A stretch of 64,000 nt of DNA from Vibrio rarus (GTDB lineage Bacteria > Pseudomonadota > Gammaproteobacteria > Enterobacterales > Vibrionaceae): the NCBI RefSeq assembly GCF_024347075.1, contig NZ_AP024900.1:496001-560000 (forward strand), read 5' to 3'. Positions within the stretch are counted from its first letter, which is position 1. Each line of letters starts with the position of its first letter. The notes under the pieces are model-generated. The model ran no database searches and had not been told where the DNA came from. It saw only the letters and a program-made list of their open reading frames with translations. Shown one piece after another: positions 43,106 to 54,182 of this stretch. The translations under genes and the position numbers were made by a program.

Positions 43106-45793
43106 ATGACAAAACTTACAGTTAAAGCCCTAAGTGAAGAGATTGGTACGCCGGTTGATCGCTTAATTGAACAACTAGCAGATGCAGGTCTGAAAAAGAA
43201 CTCTAGCGATAAAGTGACTGAAGAAGAAAAGCAATCACTATTGACGCATCTAAAAAAAGAACATGGTGATACGTCAGGCGAGTCTGAACCAACCCGTCTA
43301 ACTTTACAACGTAAGAAACGTAGCACATTGAGTGTTGCAGCTGGCGGCGGAAAGAGTAAAGATGTAACCGTAGAAGTGCGTAAAAAGCGCACCTACGTGA
43401 AGCGTAGCTCTGTTGAAGAGCAAGCTCGTCTAGAAGCGGAAGAGAAAGCGCGTCTAGAAGCAGAAGCTGTAGCAAAACAGGAAGCTGAAGAAGCTGCAAA
43501 ACGCGAAGCTGAAGAAAAAGCAGTGCGTGAAGCTGAAGCAAAAGCAAAACGTGCAGCAGAAGAAGCTGCAAAACGTGAAGCGGCCGCTAAAGCAAAAGCT
43601 GAATCAACAGAAGCTCCACAAATTGACTCAGAAGAGCGTAAAGTGAAAGATCAAGCAGCAAAAGACGCGGCTGACTTAAAACGTCGCCAAGAAGAAGAAG
43701 CCAAACGTAAAGCAGAACAAGAAGCGGAAAAACTTCTTGAAGATGCGCGTAAACTTGCAGAAGAAAACGCAGAGCGTTGGGCTAAAGAAGAACAAACTAA
43801 GAAGACAGAGACCACTGATTATCACGTCACAACTTCTACTTACGCTCGTGAAGCGGAAGACGCAGCCGACCGTCGTGCGGATGGTGGTGGTCGCAAGAAG
43901 AAGAAGAAAAAATCAGCGGATACCAATGCTAACTCAAATTCTCGCGGTGGTCGTAACCAACGCGGTCGTGGTCGCAAAGGCAAGCTAGCTAAACCAACTT
44001 CTATGCAACAAGGTTTCGATAAAACTGCAACAGTAGCAAAAGCAGATGTTGTAATTGGTGAAACGGTTGTTGTTTCTGAACTGGCAAACAAAATGTCAGT
44101 GAAAGCGACTGAAGTGATCAAGGTAATGATGAAGATGGGCGCTATGGCGACTATCAACCAAGTTATCGACCAAGAAACAGCGGCATTAGTTGCTGAAGAA
44201 ATGGGTCACAAAGTGGTTCTTCGTAAAGAGAATGAACTAGAGGAAGCGGTACTATCTGACCGTGACAGCTCTCTTGAAGCTGTGCCTCGTGCTCCAGTTG
44301 TTACTATCATGGGTCACGTTGACCACGGTAAAACATCGACTCTTGATTACATTCGTAAAGCGCACGTTGCTGACGCTGAAGCGGGTGGTATTACACAGCA
44401 TATCGGTGCTTACCATGTTGAAACTGACAATGGCATGATCACCTTCCTTGATACTCCTGGACACGCCGCGTTTACCGCAATGCGTGCTCGTGGTGCTCAA
44501 GCGACAGATATCGTTGTTCTTGTTGTTGCCGCTGATGATGGCGTGATGCCACAAACAATTGAAGCTATCCAGCACGCGAAAGCGGCGGGCGTACCTCTAA
44601 TTGTTGCTGTGAACAAGATTGATAAAGAGGGTGCAAACCCAGACAACGTTAAGAATGAGCTTGCTCAATACGATGTTATCCCTGAAGAGTGGGGCGGTGA
44701 GAACATGTTTGTTCACATCTCTGCGAAACAAGGTACTAACATTGATTCTTTGCTAGAAACTATTCTCCTACAATCTGAAGTACTTGAACTTACAGCAGTA
44801 AGCGAAGGCATGGCTTCAGGTGTGGTTGTTGAATCTCGTCTAGATAAAGGACGTGGTCCTGTTGCTACTGTACTTGTTCAGTCAGGTACTCTGCATAAAG
44901 GTGATATCCTTCTTTGTGGTCAAGAATACGGCCGTGTTCGTGCAATGCGCGACGAAAACGGTAATGAAATCGTTGAAGCGGGTCCATCTATTCCTGTTGA
45001 AATCATTGGCCTGTCTGGTGTTCCAGCGTCTGGTGACGAAGCAACAGTAGTACGTGATGAGCGTAAAGCTCGTGAAGTTGCGAACTACCGTCAAGGTAAA
45101 TTCCGTGAAGTGAAACTTGCACGTCAACAGAAATCTAAACTTGAGAACATGTTCTCAAATATGACCGCTGGTGAAGTTGCAGAGCTTAACGTTGTACTTA
45201 AAGCTGACGTACAGGGTTCTGTAGAAGCTATTGGCGACTCACTACGTAAACTTTCTACTGAAGAAGTGAAAGTGAATATCGTAGGTTCAGGTGTTGGTGG
45301 TATCACTGAAACTGATGCGGTTCTAGCTGCAGCGTCTAATGCTATCATTCTTGGCTTTAACGTTCGTGCTGATGCCTCTGCACGTCGTACTGTTGAAAAT
45401 GAAAACCTTGACCTACGTTACTACTCAATCATTTACCAATTGATTGACGAAGTGAAACTTGCGATGGGCGGTATGCTTGCTCCTGAATTCAAGCAAGAGA
45501 TCATTGGTCTTGCTGAAGTACGTGACGTATTTAAGTCTCCAAAACTTGGCGCTATCGCTGGTTGTATGGTGACGGAAGGCGTTATCAAGCGTAACAACCC
45601 AATCCGTGTTCTTCGTGAAAACGTTGTAATCTACGAAGGTGAGCTAGAATCTCTACGCCGCTTTAAAGATGACGTACAAGAAGTTAAGAATGGCTACGAA
45701 TGTGGTATCGGCGTTAAGAACTACAATGATGTTCGCGTTGGTGACCAAATCGAAGTATTCGAAATTGTTGAAGTTAAGCGTACTCTTGACTAA
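43106..45793 (+). CDS. infB: Translation initiation factor IF-2
   Basis: An 895-aa GTPase that brings initiator tRNA to the 30S subunit. A long, highly charged Ala/Glu/Lys-rich linker (about 100-250) follows the N-terminal IF2_N domain; a basic GGRKKKKKK patch and a second IF2_N domain come next. The GTPase has G1 GHVDHGKT (403-410), DTPGH and NKID. E. coli infB has internal starts giving shorter forms; I did not map them here. The initiator tRNA gene lies upstream of the same operon. Confidence 0.98.
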   Translation: MTKLTVKALSEEIGTPVDRLIEQLADAGLKKNSSDKVTEEEKQSLLTHLKKEHGDTSGESEPTRLTLQRKKRSTLSVAAGGGKSKDVTVEVRKKRTYVKRSSVEEQARLEAEEKARLEAEAVAKQEAEEAAKREAEEKAVREAEAKAKRAAEEAAKREAAAKAKAESTEAPQIDSEERKVKDQAAKDAADLKRRQEEEAKRKAEQEAEKLLEDARKLAEENAERWAKEEQTKKTETTDYHVTTSTYAREAEDAADRRADGGGRKKKKKKSADTNANSNSRGGRNQRGRGRKGKLAKPTSMQQGFDKTATVAKADVVIGETVVVSELANKMSVKATEVIKVMMKMGAMATINQVIDQETAALVAEEMGHKVVLRKENELEEAVLSDRDSSLEAVPRAPVVTIMGHVDHGKTSTLDYIRKAHVADAEAGGITQHIGAYHVETDNGMITFLDTPGHAAFTAMRARGAQATDIVVLVVAADDGVMPQTIEAIQHAKAAGVPLIVAVNKIDKEGANPDNVKNELAQYDVIPEEWGGENMFVHISAKQGTNIDSLLETILLQSEVLELTAVSEGMASGVVVESRLDKGRGPVATVLVQSGTLHKGDILLCGQEYGRVRAMRDENGNEIVEAGPSIPVEIIGLSGVPASGDEATVVRDERKAREVANYRQGKFREVKLARQQKSKLENMFSNMTAGEVAELNVVLKADVQGSVEAIGDSLRKLSTEEVKVNIVGSGVGGITETDAVLAAASNAIILGFNVRADASARRTVENENLDLRYYSIIYQLIDEVKLAMGGMLAPEFKQEIIGLAEVRDVFKSPKLGAIAGCMVTEGVIKRNNPIRVLRENVVIYEGELESLRRFKDDVQEVKNGYECGIGVKNYNDVRVGDQIEVFEIVEVKRTLD

Positions 45794-45901
45794 TCAACAC
45801 ATTGACAAAAATTATCTGAATTCTAATGTTAGATAATTGGTTGTTGAATACACCATGGGGGGCTTATGCCCCTCATTATTTTTTCTAAAGTGAGAAAAAC
45901 A

Positions 45902-46297
45902 ATGTCAAAAGAATTTAGTCGCACACAGCGTGTGTCGCAACAACTGCAAAAAGAACTGGCGGTTATTTTACAGCGCGAAGTGCGTGATTCACGTATCGGA
46001 ATGGTGACCATTTCTGATGTGGAAGTCTCTCGCGATCTTGCGGTTGCCAAAGTATTTGTTACCTTCTTCTGTGTGGGTGACCAAACGCCAGAGTCTAGCC
46101 TTGCTGCATTGAAAGAGCATGAAGTTGAAGTGCGCATGACGCTAGGTAAGCGCATCCGTCTTCGTCTAACACCTGAAGTTCGCTTTGTGTATGACAATAC
46201 ACTGGTTGAAGGTATGCGTATGTCTAACTTAGTAAGCGAAGTTGTGTCTAATGACCAACAGAAAAAAGCTGAGTCGGGTCGCGAGGACGAAGAGTAA
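45902..46297 (+). CDS. rbfA: 30S ribosome-binding factor RbfA
   Basis: A 131-aa KH-like protein that binds immature 30S subunits and is needed for growth at low temperature in E. coli. It begins [28 protein letters not shown] chose the ATG at 45902 over an upstream codon at 45866, to match the family. The 108-base gap after infB contains two hairpins (AATTATCT/AGATAATT and GGGGC/GCCCC before a T-rich run), perhaps a partial terminator. It overlaps truB by one base. Confidence 0.96.
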   Translation: MSKEFSRTQRVSQQLQKELAVILQREVRDSRIGMVTISDVEVSRDLAVAKVFVTFFCVGDQTPESSLAALKEHEVEVRMTLGKRIRLRLTPEVRFVYDNTLVEGMRMSNLVSEVVSNDQQKKAESGREDEE

Positions 46298-47250
46298 TGG
46301 CAAGACGTCGTAAAGGGCGTCCAGTCAATGGCATTATTCTGCTAGATAAGCCAACTGGAATCTCCTCTAATAGCGCACTACAAAGAGTTAAGCGTATCTA
46401 TTTTGCTGAAAAAGCAGGTCATACTGGCGCTCTCGATCCTCTGGCAACGGGAATGCTTCCTGTTTGCTTAGGTGAGGCGACTAAGTTTTCTCAGTTTCTA
46501 TTAGATTCTGACAAGCGCTACCGCACCATTGCCAAACTGGGTGAACGTACTAATACTTCGGACTCAGACGGTGACGTTGTTCAAACTCGCCCAGTATCTG
46601 TGACCAAGGAACAAGTATTAGAAGCCATCGCTTCTTTTCGTGGTACTACCGATCAAGTTCCTTCTATGTTTTCGGCGCTGAAGTATCAAGGCAAGCCTTT
46701 GTACGAATATGCTCGTGAGGGTATTGAAGTTCCTCGTGAATCTCGCAAAATCACCGTTTTTGAGATTGAGTTGATCCGTTTTGAAGGGGATGAAGTGGAG
46801 CTAGAAGTACACTGCTCCAAAGGGACTTACATTCGCACAATTGTCGATGATCTTGGTGAAATGCTAGGTTGTGGTGCACATGTGAGTTACCTTCGTCGTA
46901 CTGGTGTGGCTAAATACCCCTATGAAAAAATGGTCACTTTAGAGCAACTTCAAGCATTGCTAGATAAAGCAACGGCTGAAGAGATCCCACCGAAAGAGTT
47001 GTTAGACGAACTTTTATTGCCAATGGATACCGCAGTAGAAGACTTACCTGAAGTGAACCTTATCCCAGAGTTAACGGATATGGTGCAACATGGTCAGCCA
47101 GTACAAGTCCTTGGCGCACCAAACCAAGGTATTGTGCGTATGACCTCTGGCGAAGAAAAAACCTTTATTGGTGTGGCTGAAATCGATAATGATGGGCGCA
47201 TTGCCCCTAAGCGATTGGTCGTATTTAGAGAAGAAGCGGATAACCAATAG
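46297..47250 (+). CDS. truB: tRNA pseudouridine(55) synthase TruB
   Basis: A 317-aa enzyme making pseudouridine 55 in the T-loop of all elongator tRNAs. The catalytic aspartate is Asp47 in [28 protein letters not shown] and the C-terminal PUA-like region are present. ATG overlaps the rbfA stop. Last gene of the rimP operon; rpsO has its own promoter. Confidence 0.97.
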   Translation: MARRRKGRPVNGIILLDKPTGISSNSALQRVKRIYFAEKAGHTGALDPLATGMLPVCLGEATKFSQFLLDSDKRYRTIAKLGERTNTSDSDGDVVQTRPVSVTKEQVLEAIASFRGTTDQVPSMFSALKYQGKPLYEYAREGIEVPRESRKITVFEIELIRFEGDEVELEVHCSKGTYIRTIVDDLGEMLGCGAHVSYLRRTGVAKYPYEKMVTLEQLQALLDKATAEEIPPKELLDELLLPMDTAVEDLPEVNLIPELTDMVQHGQPVQVLGAPNQGIVRMTSGEEKTFIGVAEIDNDGRIAPKRLVVFREEADNQ

Positions 47251-47339
47251 CTTTAATACCCTATATGGTATAACAACGACCTTATAATGATGAGCATACA
47301 AGTGTGACGCTTTACCGTTATTACTGTAGAGGATAGCGC

Positions 47340-47368
47340 TTGCTTTAGCTCAATCTTATCCGTATAAT
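47340..47368 (+). promoter_or_regulatory. rpsO promoter
   Basis: TTGCTT (47340-47345), a 17-bp spacer and a perfect TATAAT (47363-47368) lie 74 bases before the rpsO start. Confidence 0.78.
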
Positions 47369-47379
47369 TCGCGCTTCGC

Positions 47380-47408
47380 GTAGCGGCTGAATCAGAGATT
47401 GGCGCTAC
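47380..47408 (+). promoter_or_regulatory. rpsO leader hairpin, possible S15 autoregulatory site
   Basis: The stem GTAGCG/CGCTAC, extendable inwards, forms in the leader about 35 bases before the start. In E. coli S15 binds its own leader to trap the ribosome; by position this could be the equivalent, but I cannot show the pseudoknot. Confidence 0.4.
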
Positions 47409-47441
47409 AACTTTTAAACTTACTCTTATCAGGAGAGATAC

Positions 47442-47711
47442 ATGTCTCTGAATGCAGAAACTAAAGCAGCAATCGTTGCAGAATACGCACAAAGTGAAGG
47501 CGATACAGGTTCACCAGAAGTTCAAGTAGCACTACTTACTGCTTCTATCAACCACCTTCAAGGTCACTTTGCTAACCATAAGCACGATCACCACAGCCGT
47601 CGTGGTCTGCTACGTATGGTTTCAAGCCGTCGTAAGCTTCTAGACTACCTTAAAGGTAAAAATCTAGCTCGCTACCAAGACCTAATCAAACGTCTAGGCC
47701 TACGTCGCTAA
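47442..47711 (+). CDS. rpsO: 30S ribosomal protein S15
   Basis: An 89-aa helical protein that binds the central domain of 16S rRNA ([43 protein letters not shown], ending [12 protein letters not shown]). It has an AGGAGAG ribosome site. A terminator follows and then, after a dispersed repeat, pnp, as in the usual rpsO-pnp pair. Confidence 0.98.
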   Translation: MSLNAETKAAIVAEYAQSEGDTGSPEVQVALLTASINHLQGHFANHKHDHHSRRGLLRMVSSRRKLLDYLKGKNLARYQDLIKRLGLRR

Positions 47712-47740
47712 TTTAGCGACTGCGCTAAGCAGTTTGAATA

Positions 47741-47766
47741 AAAAGGAGCCTATGGCTCCTTTTTTT
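47741..47766 (+). terminator. rpsO terminator
   Basis: The stem AGGAGCC/GGCTCCT with a TAT loop is followed by seven T. Partial read-through into pnp is likely, as in E. coli. Confidence 0.9.
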
Positions 47767-48031
47767 GTACCTGATAGTAGCACTTTCGTCATCTTTTGGA
47801 TTATGTATTGTGTGCTATTTCTATACATGCTCTTTTAATAATGGCTATAAGTTCACCTGTTTTTAGGCTTACCCCAGCTTTTTCTTCTCTAGATTACAAA
47901 ATCTAACTTAAGTAGTTTATACTACGCCTCGTTATTTGCGTTTTTTGCAAAATGACTATCGACTCAACAATATTACAGTCACAGATGTCGGCCACTAGGT
48001 CGCGACTATTACAAATGGATTATAAATATTT

Positions 48032-48194
48032 ATACCCATCATACTAAGTAAGTGATCAGAAATAGCGCAGGAAAAATGCTCGAAAACAAGGCGAAATTTT
48101 TCGATAAGTAGTGATTCTACAATCTAAAAATTCGAATGCCGTTATCGAATGTTTTAACAAGCTAGAATGACCCGTTATTTAGTACGGTTGGTAT
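48032..48194 (+). repeat. Dispersed intergenic repeat, copy A (about 163 bp)
   Basis: It lies in the 577-base rpsO-pnp gap. Its ends are imperfect inverted repeats (ATACC..TACTAAGTAA at the left; TTATTTAGTA..GGTAT at the right). The inner part shares long identical blocks with copy B at 60315-60477, including AGAAATAGCGCAGGAAAA, ATGCTCGAAAACAAGGCG and GTTTTAACAAGCT. It has no coding capacity. The rest of the gap, outside this element and the rpsO terminator, shows no gene. Confidence 0.85.
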
Positions 48195-48288
48195 TGGTTA
48201 GTCTATTTTTACTAGTCGCGATTGGTAATGTGTTGGGTTTTCACTAAATTTTTCTATGGCTTGATTGCTATGGGACAAGGAAACAAGA

Positions 48289-50412
48289 ATGTTCGAAAAA
48301 CCAGTTGTTAAGACTTTTCAATACGGTAACCACACCGTTACTCTAGAAACAGGCGTTATCGCACGTCAAGCTACTGCTGCTGTAATGGCTACAATGGACG
48401 ATACTTCTGTATTCGTATCTGTTGTTGCTAAAAAAGAAGCGGTAGAAGGTCAAGATTTCTTCCCTCTTACAGTAAACTACCAAGAGCGTACTTACGCTGC
48501 AGGTAAAATCCCTGGTGGTTTCTTCAAGCGTGAAGGTCGTCCTTCAGAAGGCGAAACACTAACAGCTCGTCTTATTGACCGTCCAATTCGCCCTCTATTC
48601 CCAGAAGGCTTCAAAAATGAAGTTCAGGTTATCGCGACAGTAATGTCTGTTAACCCTGACGTACAACCAGATATGGTGACTATGCTGGCAACTTCTGCTG
48701 CATTGTCTATCTCTGGTGTACCATTTAACGGTCCTATTGGTGCTGCACGTGTTGGTCACATTGACGGCGAGCTAGTACTTAACCCATCAATGACTGAGCT
48801 TGCAACGTCTAAACTGGATCTTGTTGTATCTGGTACAGAAGGCGCGGTTCTTATGGTGGAATCTCAAGCTGAGACTCTAACTGAAGAAGAAATGCTAGCG
48901 GCAGTTGTTTTCGGTCACGATCAACAACAAGTGGCTATCCAAGCTATCAATGAGTTTGCTGCAGAAGTAGCAACGCCGTCTTGGAACTGGGAAGCACCTG
49001 CTGAAAACACTGAACTTGTAAATAAAATTGCTGCACTAGCAGAAGCACAAGTTGTTGAAGCTTACCAAATCACTGAAAAAATGGCGCGTTATGACCGTAT
49101 CCATCAGATCGGTGATGAAGTGAAAGCAACGCTACTTGCTGAAGATGCTGAGCTGAATCCAAAAGAAATTCACACTATCTTCCATGATCTAGAGAAGACA
49201 GTAGTACGTCGTGGCATCATCGCGGGTAACCCTCGTATTGATGGTCGTGAAAAAGACATGGTTCGTGCACTCGATGTACGTACTGGCGTTCTTCCACGTA
49301 CTCACGGTTCTGCTCTATTCACTCGTGGTGAAACTCAGGCTATCGTTACTGCGACTCTTGGTACTCAGCGTGATGCTCAAATCATTGATGAGCTAACAGG
49401 TGAGCGTAAAGATAACTTCCTACTTCACTACAACTTCCCTCCATACTGTGTAGGTGAAACGGGTTTTGTTGGTTCTCCTAAACGTCGTGAAATCGGCCAC
49501 GGTAAACTGGCTAAACGTGGTATTGCTGCAGTAATGCCTTCTGTTGAAGATTTCCCATACACAGTACGTGTTGTATCTGAAATCACAGAATCTAACGGTT
49601 CTTCTTCAATGGCTTCTGTATGTGGTACTTCTCTTGCTCTTATGGATGCAGGTGTGCCAATCAAAGCGTCTGTTGCTGGTATTGCAATGGGTCTAGTGAA
49701 AGAAGGAGACGACTTTGTTGTTCTTTCTGACATCCTAGGCGATGAAGATCACCTTGGTGACATGGACTTTAAAGTAGCGGGTACTACTGAAGGTATCACT
49801 GCGCTACAGATGGATATCAAGATCGAAGGTATCACTAAAGAGATCATGCAAATTGCTCTTAACCAAGCGCAAGGTGCACGTAAGCACATCCTTTCTGTAA
49901 TGGATGAAGCTATCTCTGGTGCTCGTGAAGAGATTTCTCAATTCGCTCCACGTATCCACCAAATGAAGATCAACACTGACAAAATCCGTGACGTTATCGG
50001 TAAAGGTGGTGCTGTAATTCGTGCTCTATGTGAAGAGACTGGTACGACTATCGAAATCGAAGACGACGGAACAGTGAAGATCGCTGCAACTTCTGGTGAG
50101 CAAGCTCAAGATGCTATCGACCGCATCAAAGCGCTAACAGCTGAAGTTGAAGTGGGTACTATCTACATGGGTAAAGTTGCTCGTCTAGCTGATTTTGGTG
50201 CCTTCGTAACGATTCTTCCTGGTAAAGATGGTCTAGTACACATCTCTCAAATCGCTGACAAGCGTGTTGAGAAGGTTTCTGACTACCTAACAGAAGGCCA
50301 AGAAGTTAAAGTTAAGGTTCTAGAAATCGACCGTCAAGGTCGTGTACGTCTAAGCATGAAAGAAGCGGTTGAAGCTCCTGCAGCAGATGATGCAGCACCA
50401 GCAGCTGAATAA
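48289..50412 (+). CDS. pnp: Polyribonucleotide nucleotidyltransferase (PNPase)
   Basis: A 707-aa phosphorolytic 3'-5' exoribonuclease and degradosome component. Two RNase PH domains (about 1-205 and 310-540, with [33 protein letters not shown] and [19 protein letters not shown]), a KH domain ([16 protein letters not shown] near 565) and a C-terminal S1 domain ([21 protein letters not shown]) are all present. ATG at 48289 with AAGG before it; the upstream in-frame codon at 48265 was rejected. Confidence 0.98.
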   Translation: MFEKPVVKTFQYGNHTVTLETGVIARQATAAVMATMDDTSVFVSVVAKKEAVEGQDFFPLTVNYQERTYAAGKIPGGFFKREGRPSEGETLTARLIDRPIRPLFPEGFKNEVQVIATVMSVNPDVQPDMVTMLATSAALSISGVPFNGPIGAARVGHIDGELVLNPSMTELATSKLDLVVSGTEGAVLMVESQAETLTEEEMLAAVVFGHDQQQVAIQAINEFAAEVATPSWNWEAPAENTELVNKIAALAEAQVVEAYQITEKMARYDRIHQIGDEVKATLLAEDAELNPKEIHTIFHDLEKTVVRRGIIAGNPRIDGREKDMVRALDVRTGVLPRTHGSALFTRGETQAIVTATLGTQRDAQIIDELTGERKDNFLLHYNFPPYCVGETGFVGSPKRREIGHGKLAKRGIAAVMPSVEDFPYTVRVVSEITESNGSSSMASVCGTSLALMDAGVPIKASVAGIAMGLVKEGDDFVVLSDILGDEDHLGDMDFKVAGTTEGITALQMDIKIEGITKEIMQIALNQAQGARKHILSVMDEAISGAREEISQFAPRIHQMKINTDKIRDVIGKGGAVIRALCEETGTTIEIEDDGTVKIAATSGEQAQDAIDRIKALTAEVEVGTIYMGKVARLADFGAFVTILPGKDGLVHISQIADKRVEKVSDYLTEGQEVKVKVLEIDRQGRVRLSMKEAVEAPAADDAAPAAE

Positions 50413-50449
50413 TATTGATTTTTAAGAAAAAATTGATGAATGTGTAAAT

Positions 50450-50477
50450 AAAGAGGAGCTTTTTAGCTCCTCTTTTT
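50450..50477 (+). terminator. pnp terminator
   Basis: The stem AAGAGGAGCT/AGCTCCTCTT with a TTTT loop is followed by a T run. Confidence 0.9.
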
Positions 50478-50531
50478 CTATGCTAAAGGAATCAAGTTTG
50501 ATTTCTATGGGCCACATGAGGGCAGTATTAC

Positions 50532-51443
50532 GTGAAATGGTTTAGTGTGCTAATAGCTGGATTGGTACTGACAATGTCAGGTTGTGCTAGTATCGGTGGG
50601 AAAAATGAGCAATGGGCACTGCCAATCATGGCCGTTCCTCTGCAACCTTCCATTCAACAAGAAGTGCAAATTGCGCGTACTTCCCAGTTATTATTAAGAA
50701 CGGATCTTAATGATGATGAAAGGGCAGAGCTGCATTTTCAACGAGGCATGTATTACGATAGCTTAGGTTTGCGTGAGTTAGCCCGCTACGACTTCAATCA
50801 GAGTTTATCTCTTAACCCTGCGCAGCCAGAAGTGTTTAACCTTTTGGGGGTGTATTTTACCCAGGTAGGCCAATTTGATGCCGCATATGAAGCGTTTGAT
50901 TCCACGTTAGAGTTAGATCCTAATAATCAATATGCTGGGCGCAATAGATCGATTGCCTTGTACTACGGCGGTAGAACGGATTTAGCATTAGAAGACATGA
51001 CCAATCATTACAACGATGATATTAGCGATCCTTTCCGTTCGTTATGGTTATATATTATTGAGACAAAAGCCAATAAAGCAGATGCGACCGCGCAATTAGA
51101 ACAAAGTTATGCAAAAAGAGATGATAATTGGGGCTGGGTTTTGGTGGGTATGATGCTCGATAAGGTGTCTCAAAGTGATGCTTTTGCAGAAATTGCAAAA
51201 GGGGCTACGGATAACGTTATGTTGGCTCAGCGTCTCACTGAAGCGTACTTTTATCTAGCGAAACATTACCAAATGCAAGGTGACTATGCGACAGCGGTGA
51301 GCTTGTATAAAATTGCTTTAAGCTTCAATGTTTATGAATACGTTGAGCATAGATACGCTTTCTTAGAGTTAGGTCGTATTTTCTCAGCCGTCCGTGCAGA
51401 GCAAGCGCAACAGAATAATCAGCAAGACAATAGTGAACAATAA
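50532..51443 (+). CDS. nlpI: Lipoprotein NlpI
   Basis: A 303-aa outer-membrane lipoprotein with lipobox MSGC (Cys18) and several TPR repeats (AELHFQRGMYYDSLGLRELARYDFNQSLSLNPAQPEVFNLLGVYFTQVGQ and on). NlpI is the adaptor that brings peptidoglycan endopeptidases such as MepS to the protease Prc. GTG start at 50532. It follows pnp, as in E. coli. Confidence 0.95.
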   Translation: MKWFSVLIAGLVLTMSGCASIGGKNEQWALPIMAVPLQPSIQQEVQIARTSQLLLRTDLNDDERAELHFQRGMYYDSLGLRELARYDFNQSLSLNPAQPEVFNLLGVYFTQVGQFDAAYEAFDSTLELDPNNQYAGRNRSIALYYGGRTDLALEDMTNHYNDDISDPFRSLWLYIIETKANKADATAQLEQSYAKRDDNWGWVLVGMMLDKVSQSDAFAEIAKGATDNVMLAQRLTEAYFYLAKHYQMQGDYATAVSLYKIALSFNVYEYVEHRYAFLELGRIFSAVRAEQAQQNNQQDNSEQ

Positions 51444-51470
51444 GCCCAATAAACCAGCAAATCATTGAAA

Positions 51471-51498
51471 ACAGCCCACTTTGATGGGCTGTTTTTTT
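51471..51498 (+). terminator. nlpI terminator
   Basis: The stem ACAGCCCA/TGGGCTGT is followed by seven T. Confidence 0.9.
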
Positions 51499-51546
51499 AT
51501 CTGTTAACTTAGCCTAATACTGCAGGCATGGGTATAAATTTAGCCA

Positions 51547-52425
51547 TTATGATTGGTGTAACTCTAGCCCAGCGATTTGATGCCAATAACCGTTGCACTG
51601 GTGATCGGATATAGTAATGGGCTTATTGCCCTGCTCATTGGCCTTGAACGCATCAAGTTGGTTCAGTGTTTCAATCCCGAGAGGGCTGAGACGTATCACG
51701 TCTACTAAACCTTGCATCGACGGAATATCATTGCCTAGGTTATAGCAATAACCGGACTGGGTTTGGATTCCATTGAGGTTGAAGACCGTTTGTCCTTCTT
51801 GGCTATCGACTTTAAGGCCGGTAGGGTATTTTATACAACAGGTCTCGCATTCATCTTTGGCTCTGTTTTCTGCGCGGGCGGTAAAGCAACGCGCAGAGTA
51901 AGCTAATGGCAAATAGCCGTGACTGAATACCTCTACTTCAAATTGATGGCGTATGCCAATCTCCTGACATTGATCTAAGGTTTTCGCTAACCAGTCTCTG
52001 GACAGTTCAACGGGCATACACCAACGAATCATCCCTTGCTTGAGAAACAGCTTTAGAGTGTGGGCGTTGTACGTATTAACGGCTGGACCGACGACAAACG
52101 GAACCTTTTTTTGTTGTGCCAGTTGAATGGCTGATACATCGTTTGCTTCAATGGCAAAGTCACCATTGTCGATGTATTTTTTCATGATGTTCACTTCGCT
52201 CGGTGCTTCTAAAAGCGCCATAGTGGATAACACCACTTGCTTACCGGATGTTGAGAGCTCTTTGGCCATATCAAACCAGTGCTGAGCCTTTAACTCTCTT
52301 CGTTTAGAACACACTGATTCACCGAGATAGATGATGTCAGAGGAGGAGTGCTTCGCTTGTTGATAAAAGCTTTCGACGTCTTGTTTTGGCCAGAAATACA
52401 GTAATGGCCCTAATGAGTACTTCAT
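51547..52425 (-). CDS. ubiV: Ubiquinone biosynthesis protein UbiV (U32 family)
   Basis: A 292-aa [4Fe-4S] protein, partner of UbiU in the oxygen-independent hydroxylation steps of ubiquinone synthesis, probably with prephenate as oxygen donor. The cluster cysteines are Cys39, Cys180, Cys193 and Cys197, exactly the E. coli positions (LGESVC, YSARCF, DECETCC). ATG at 52425 gives the E. coli length; the frame is open further upstream but runs into ubiU. It follows ubiU by 13 bases. Confidence 0.96.
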   Translation of the reverse strand: MKYSLGPLLYFWPKQDVESFYQQAKHSSSDIIYLGESVCSKRRELKAQHWFDMAKELSTSGKQVVLSTMALLEAPSEVNIMKKYIDNGDFAIEANDVSAIQLAQQKKVPFVVGPAVNTYNAHTLKLFLKQGMIRWCMPVELSRDWLAKTLDQCQEIGIRHQFEVEVFSHGYLPLAYSARCFTARAENRAKDECETCCIKYPTGLKVDSQEGQTVFNLNGIQTQSGYCYNLGNDIPSMQGLVDVIRLSPLGIETLNQLDAFKANEQGNKPITISDHQCNGYWHQIAGLELHQS

Positions 52426-52438
52426 AGTTACTTTTTTC

Positions 52439-53452
52439 CTACTGCCATTTACGATGATAGGCGCCAAGGGTGGTTTGTGTCCCTTCGGATACATTAGCGA
52501 GCGCTTTATCCCATTGTGGTTGAACCTGATAATTATTAGGGTTGCTTTGATACGCATCGATTGCCGCTCGCCAAGTGCGGGTAACTTGCTCTACATAGGC
52601 GGGACTACGTTGACGTCCTTCGATTTTTACCGAAGCCACATTGGCGGCAAATAACTCTGGCAGTAGCGATAACGTATTGAGGCTAGTGGGTTCTTCTAAG
52701 GCGTGATACAGCTTAGTTTCCCCGTCCACATCGGCATTAAAGCGGCCTTTGCAAAGGGTTGGGTAGCCCGCGTTTTCATCTTTTGCGTAGCGATCAATTA
52801 AGATCTCATTGAGACGAGACTCTAGGCCTGAGTCGGTTTCTTGCCAACGAACATATTTAGCCGGTGAGCATGCGCCTACAGTGTTTGGGGATTCCCCTGT
52901 CAAATAAGATGAAAGATAACAGCGACCTTCCGACATGATGCATAGACTGCCAAAGGCAAATACCTCAAGCTCAACATCAGAGGTTAAATTTCTAGAAAGT
53001 TGTTTTACTTGGTGAATCGAGAGCACTCGAGGTAATACAACTCGCTTAATATTGAAGTTACTGTGATAGTAATCTACAGCAGCCACGTTAGTCGCAGAGG
53101 CTTGAACTGAAAGGTGCAGTTCAAGTTCAGGGTAATGTTTTGCAGCATATTCTAAGATAGCAATATCGGCCACAATGAGGGCATCAATACCATTTTGTGC
53201 TGCCATATCTACAGCGTTGGTCCAACGTTCAAATCCTGATGGTTGGGCGAAGGTATTTAGGGCAACATGAATTTTTTTGTTCGCGTTGTGTACGTATTGC
53301 ACAGCTTTTTCAAATTTTTTGCCGTTGAAGTTTAAACCAGCAAAGTGGCGAGCATTGGTGTCGTCTTTGAAGCCGACGTAAACAGCATCAGCGCCACAAT
53401 CAATAGCCGTTTTCAGTGCGGGTAAGTTGCCCGCAGGGCAGAGTAGTTCCAT
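52439..53452 (-). CDS. ubiU: Ubiquinone biosynthesis protein UbiU (U32 family)
   Basis: A 337-aa [4Fe-4S] protein forming a heterodimer with UbiV for anaerobic ubiquinone hydroxylation. The cluster cysteines Cys171, Cys178, Cys195 and Cys234 keep the E. coli spacing. It begins MELLCPAGNLPALKTAIDCGADAVYVGF. It is divergent from ubiT, the third member, so the 193-bp gap (53453-53645) should hold both promoters. Confidence 0.96.
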   Translation of the reverse strand: MELLCPAGNLPALKTAIDCGADAVYVGFKDDTNARHFAGLNFNGKKFEKAVQYVHNANKKIHVALNTFAQPSGFERWTNAVDMAAQNGIDALIVADIAILEYAAKHYPELELHLSVQASATNVAAVDYYHSNFNIKRVVLPRVLSIHQVKQLSRNLTSDVELEVFAFGSLCIMSEGRCYLSSYLTGESPNTVGACSPAKYVRWQETDSGLESRLNEILIDRYAKDENAGYPTLCKGRFNADVDGETKLYHALEEPTSLNTLSLLPELFAANVASVKIEGRQRSPAYVEQVTRTWRAAIDAYQSNPNNYQVQPQWDKALANVSEGTQTTLGAYHRKWQ

Positions 53453-53645
53453 AATTCTGATCGTTCACAGGGAAAACAGTCCGATATTGTAGCGACATGT
53501 GTTAAATCGGTAATTGATATGAGGCAGTTTTGTCATGCATTTGTGTGATTATTCATCGTGAAATACTGGACTTTGACCGAACTCAGTTCATTTATTTTTA
53601 TAATTCAGTATCATGTATTAGATTTTATTGATGAGAGAAGCAAAC

Positions 53646-54182
53646 GTGCTCGAAAAAGTCAGACAACAATTGGTCGTGAATGCCGCGACTATTTTTAGGG
53701 TACCCGCTAAATTAATGCCGGCGAAGATACGCAGTATGACTCTACTAGAGGCGTTAAAGTTAGTATTTAAAGAAGCATTAGAAGATGGTGACTTTGAGTT
53801 TCTCGAAGGTCAGTGGCTTAAAGTGTCGGTAACCGATATGGATTTAAGCTGGTTTATTAGTTGCGATGACGGTCAGTTATTAGTTAGTACCGTTCAACAA
53901 GAACACCATGTGAGTTTCAGTGGTTCACTTAATGACCTCGTACTTATCGCGGGCAGAAAAGAAGATCCTGATACGCTCTTTTTTCAACGCCGCTTGAGCA
54001 TTGAAGGGGATACTGAACTAGGGTTAGAAGTTAAGAACCTGATGGATAGTGTGGATCTGGATGCACTACCAAAAACCGTGCGGACTGGCTTGGAGCAGTT
54101 AGCGACTTTTGTAGCGAAAGGCGTACAGACTTCAACAGACTTACACACTACTGCAGTGAGAGAGACGGGCAATGCTTATTAG
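53646..54182 (+). CDS. ubiT: Ubiquinone biosynthesis accessory protein UbiT (SCP2 domain)
   Basis: A 178-aa lipid-binding SCP2-type protein that, with UbiU/V, supports ubiquinone synthesis without oxygen, probably by holding the hydrophobic intermediate. Key segments: FLEGQWLKVSVTDMDLSWF and RKEDPDTLFFQRRLSIEGDTELGLEVKNLMDSVD. I chose the GTG at 53646 (MLEKVRQQL), which has GAGAG upstream and aligns with E. coli; an ATG at 53631 is the alternative. It overlaps the next gene by 11 bases. Confidence 0.93.
   Translation: MLEKVRQQLVVNAATIFRVPAKLMPAKIRSMTLLEALKLVFKEALEDGDFEFLEGQWLKVSVTDMDLSWFISCDDGQLLVSTVQQEHHVSFSGSLNDLVLIAGRKEDPDTLFFQRRLSIEGDTELGLEVKNLMDSVDLDALPKTVRTGLEQLATFVAKGVQTSTDLHTTAVRETGNAY

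Noticed and set aside
43840..44157. Long antisense open frames opposite infB, nusA and ileS
   Set aside because: They reflect the biased codon use and repeats of highly expressed genes on the other strand; composition is low-complexity and no family is recognised.
51547..53452. Two overlapping U32 peptidase frames considered as a frameshifted single protease
   Set aside because: Each has the full length, start and cysteine set of UbiV or UbiU; the overlap vanishes with the correct UbiV start at 52425.
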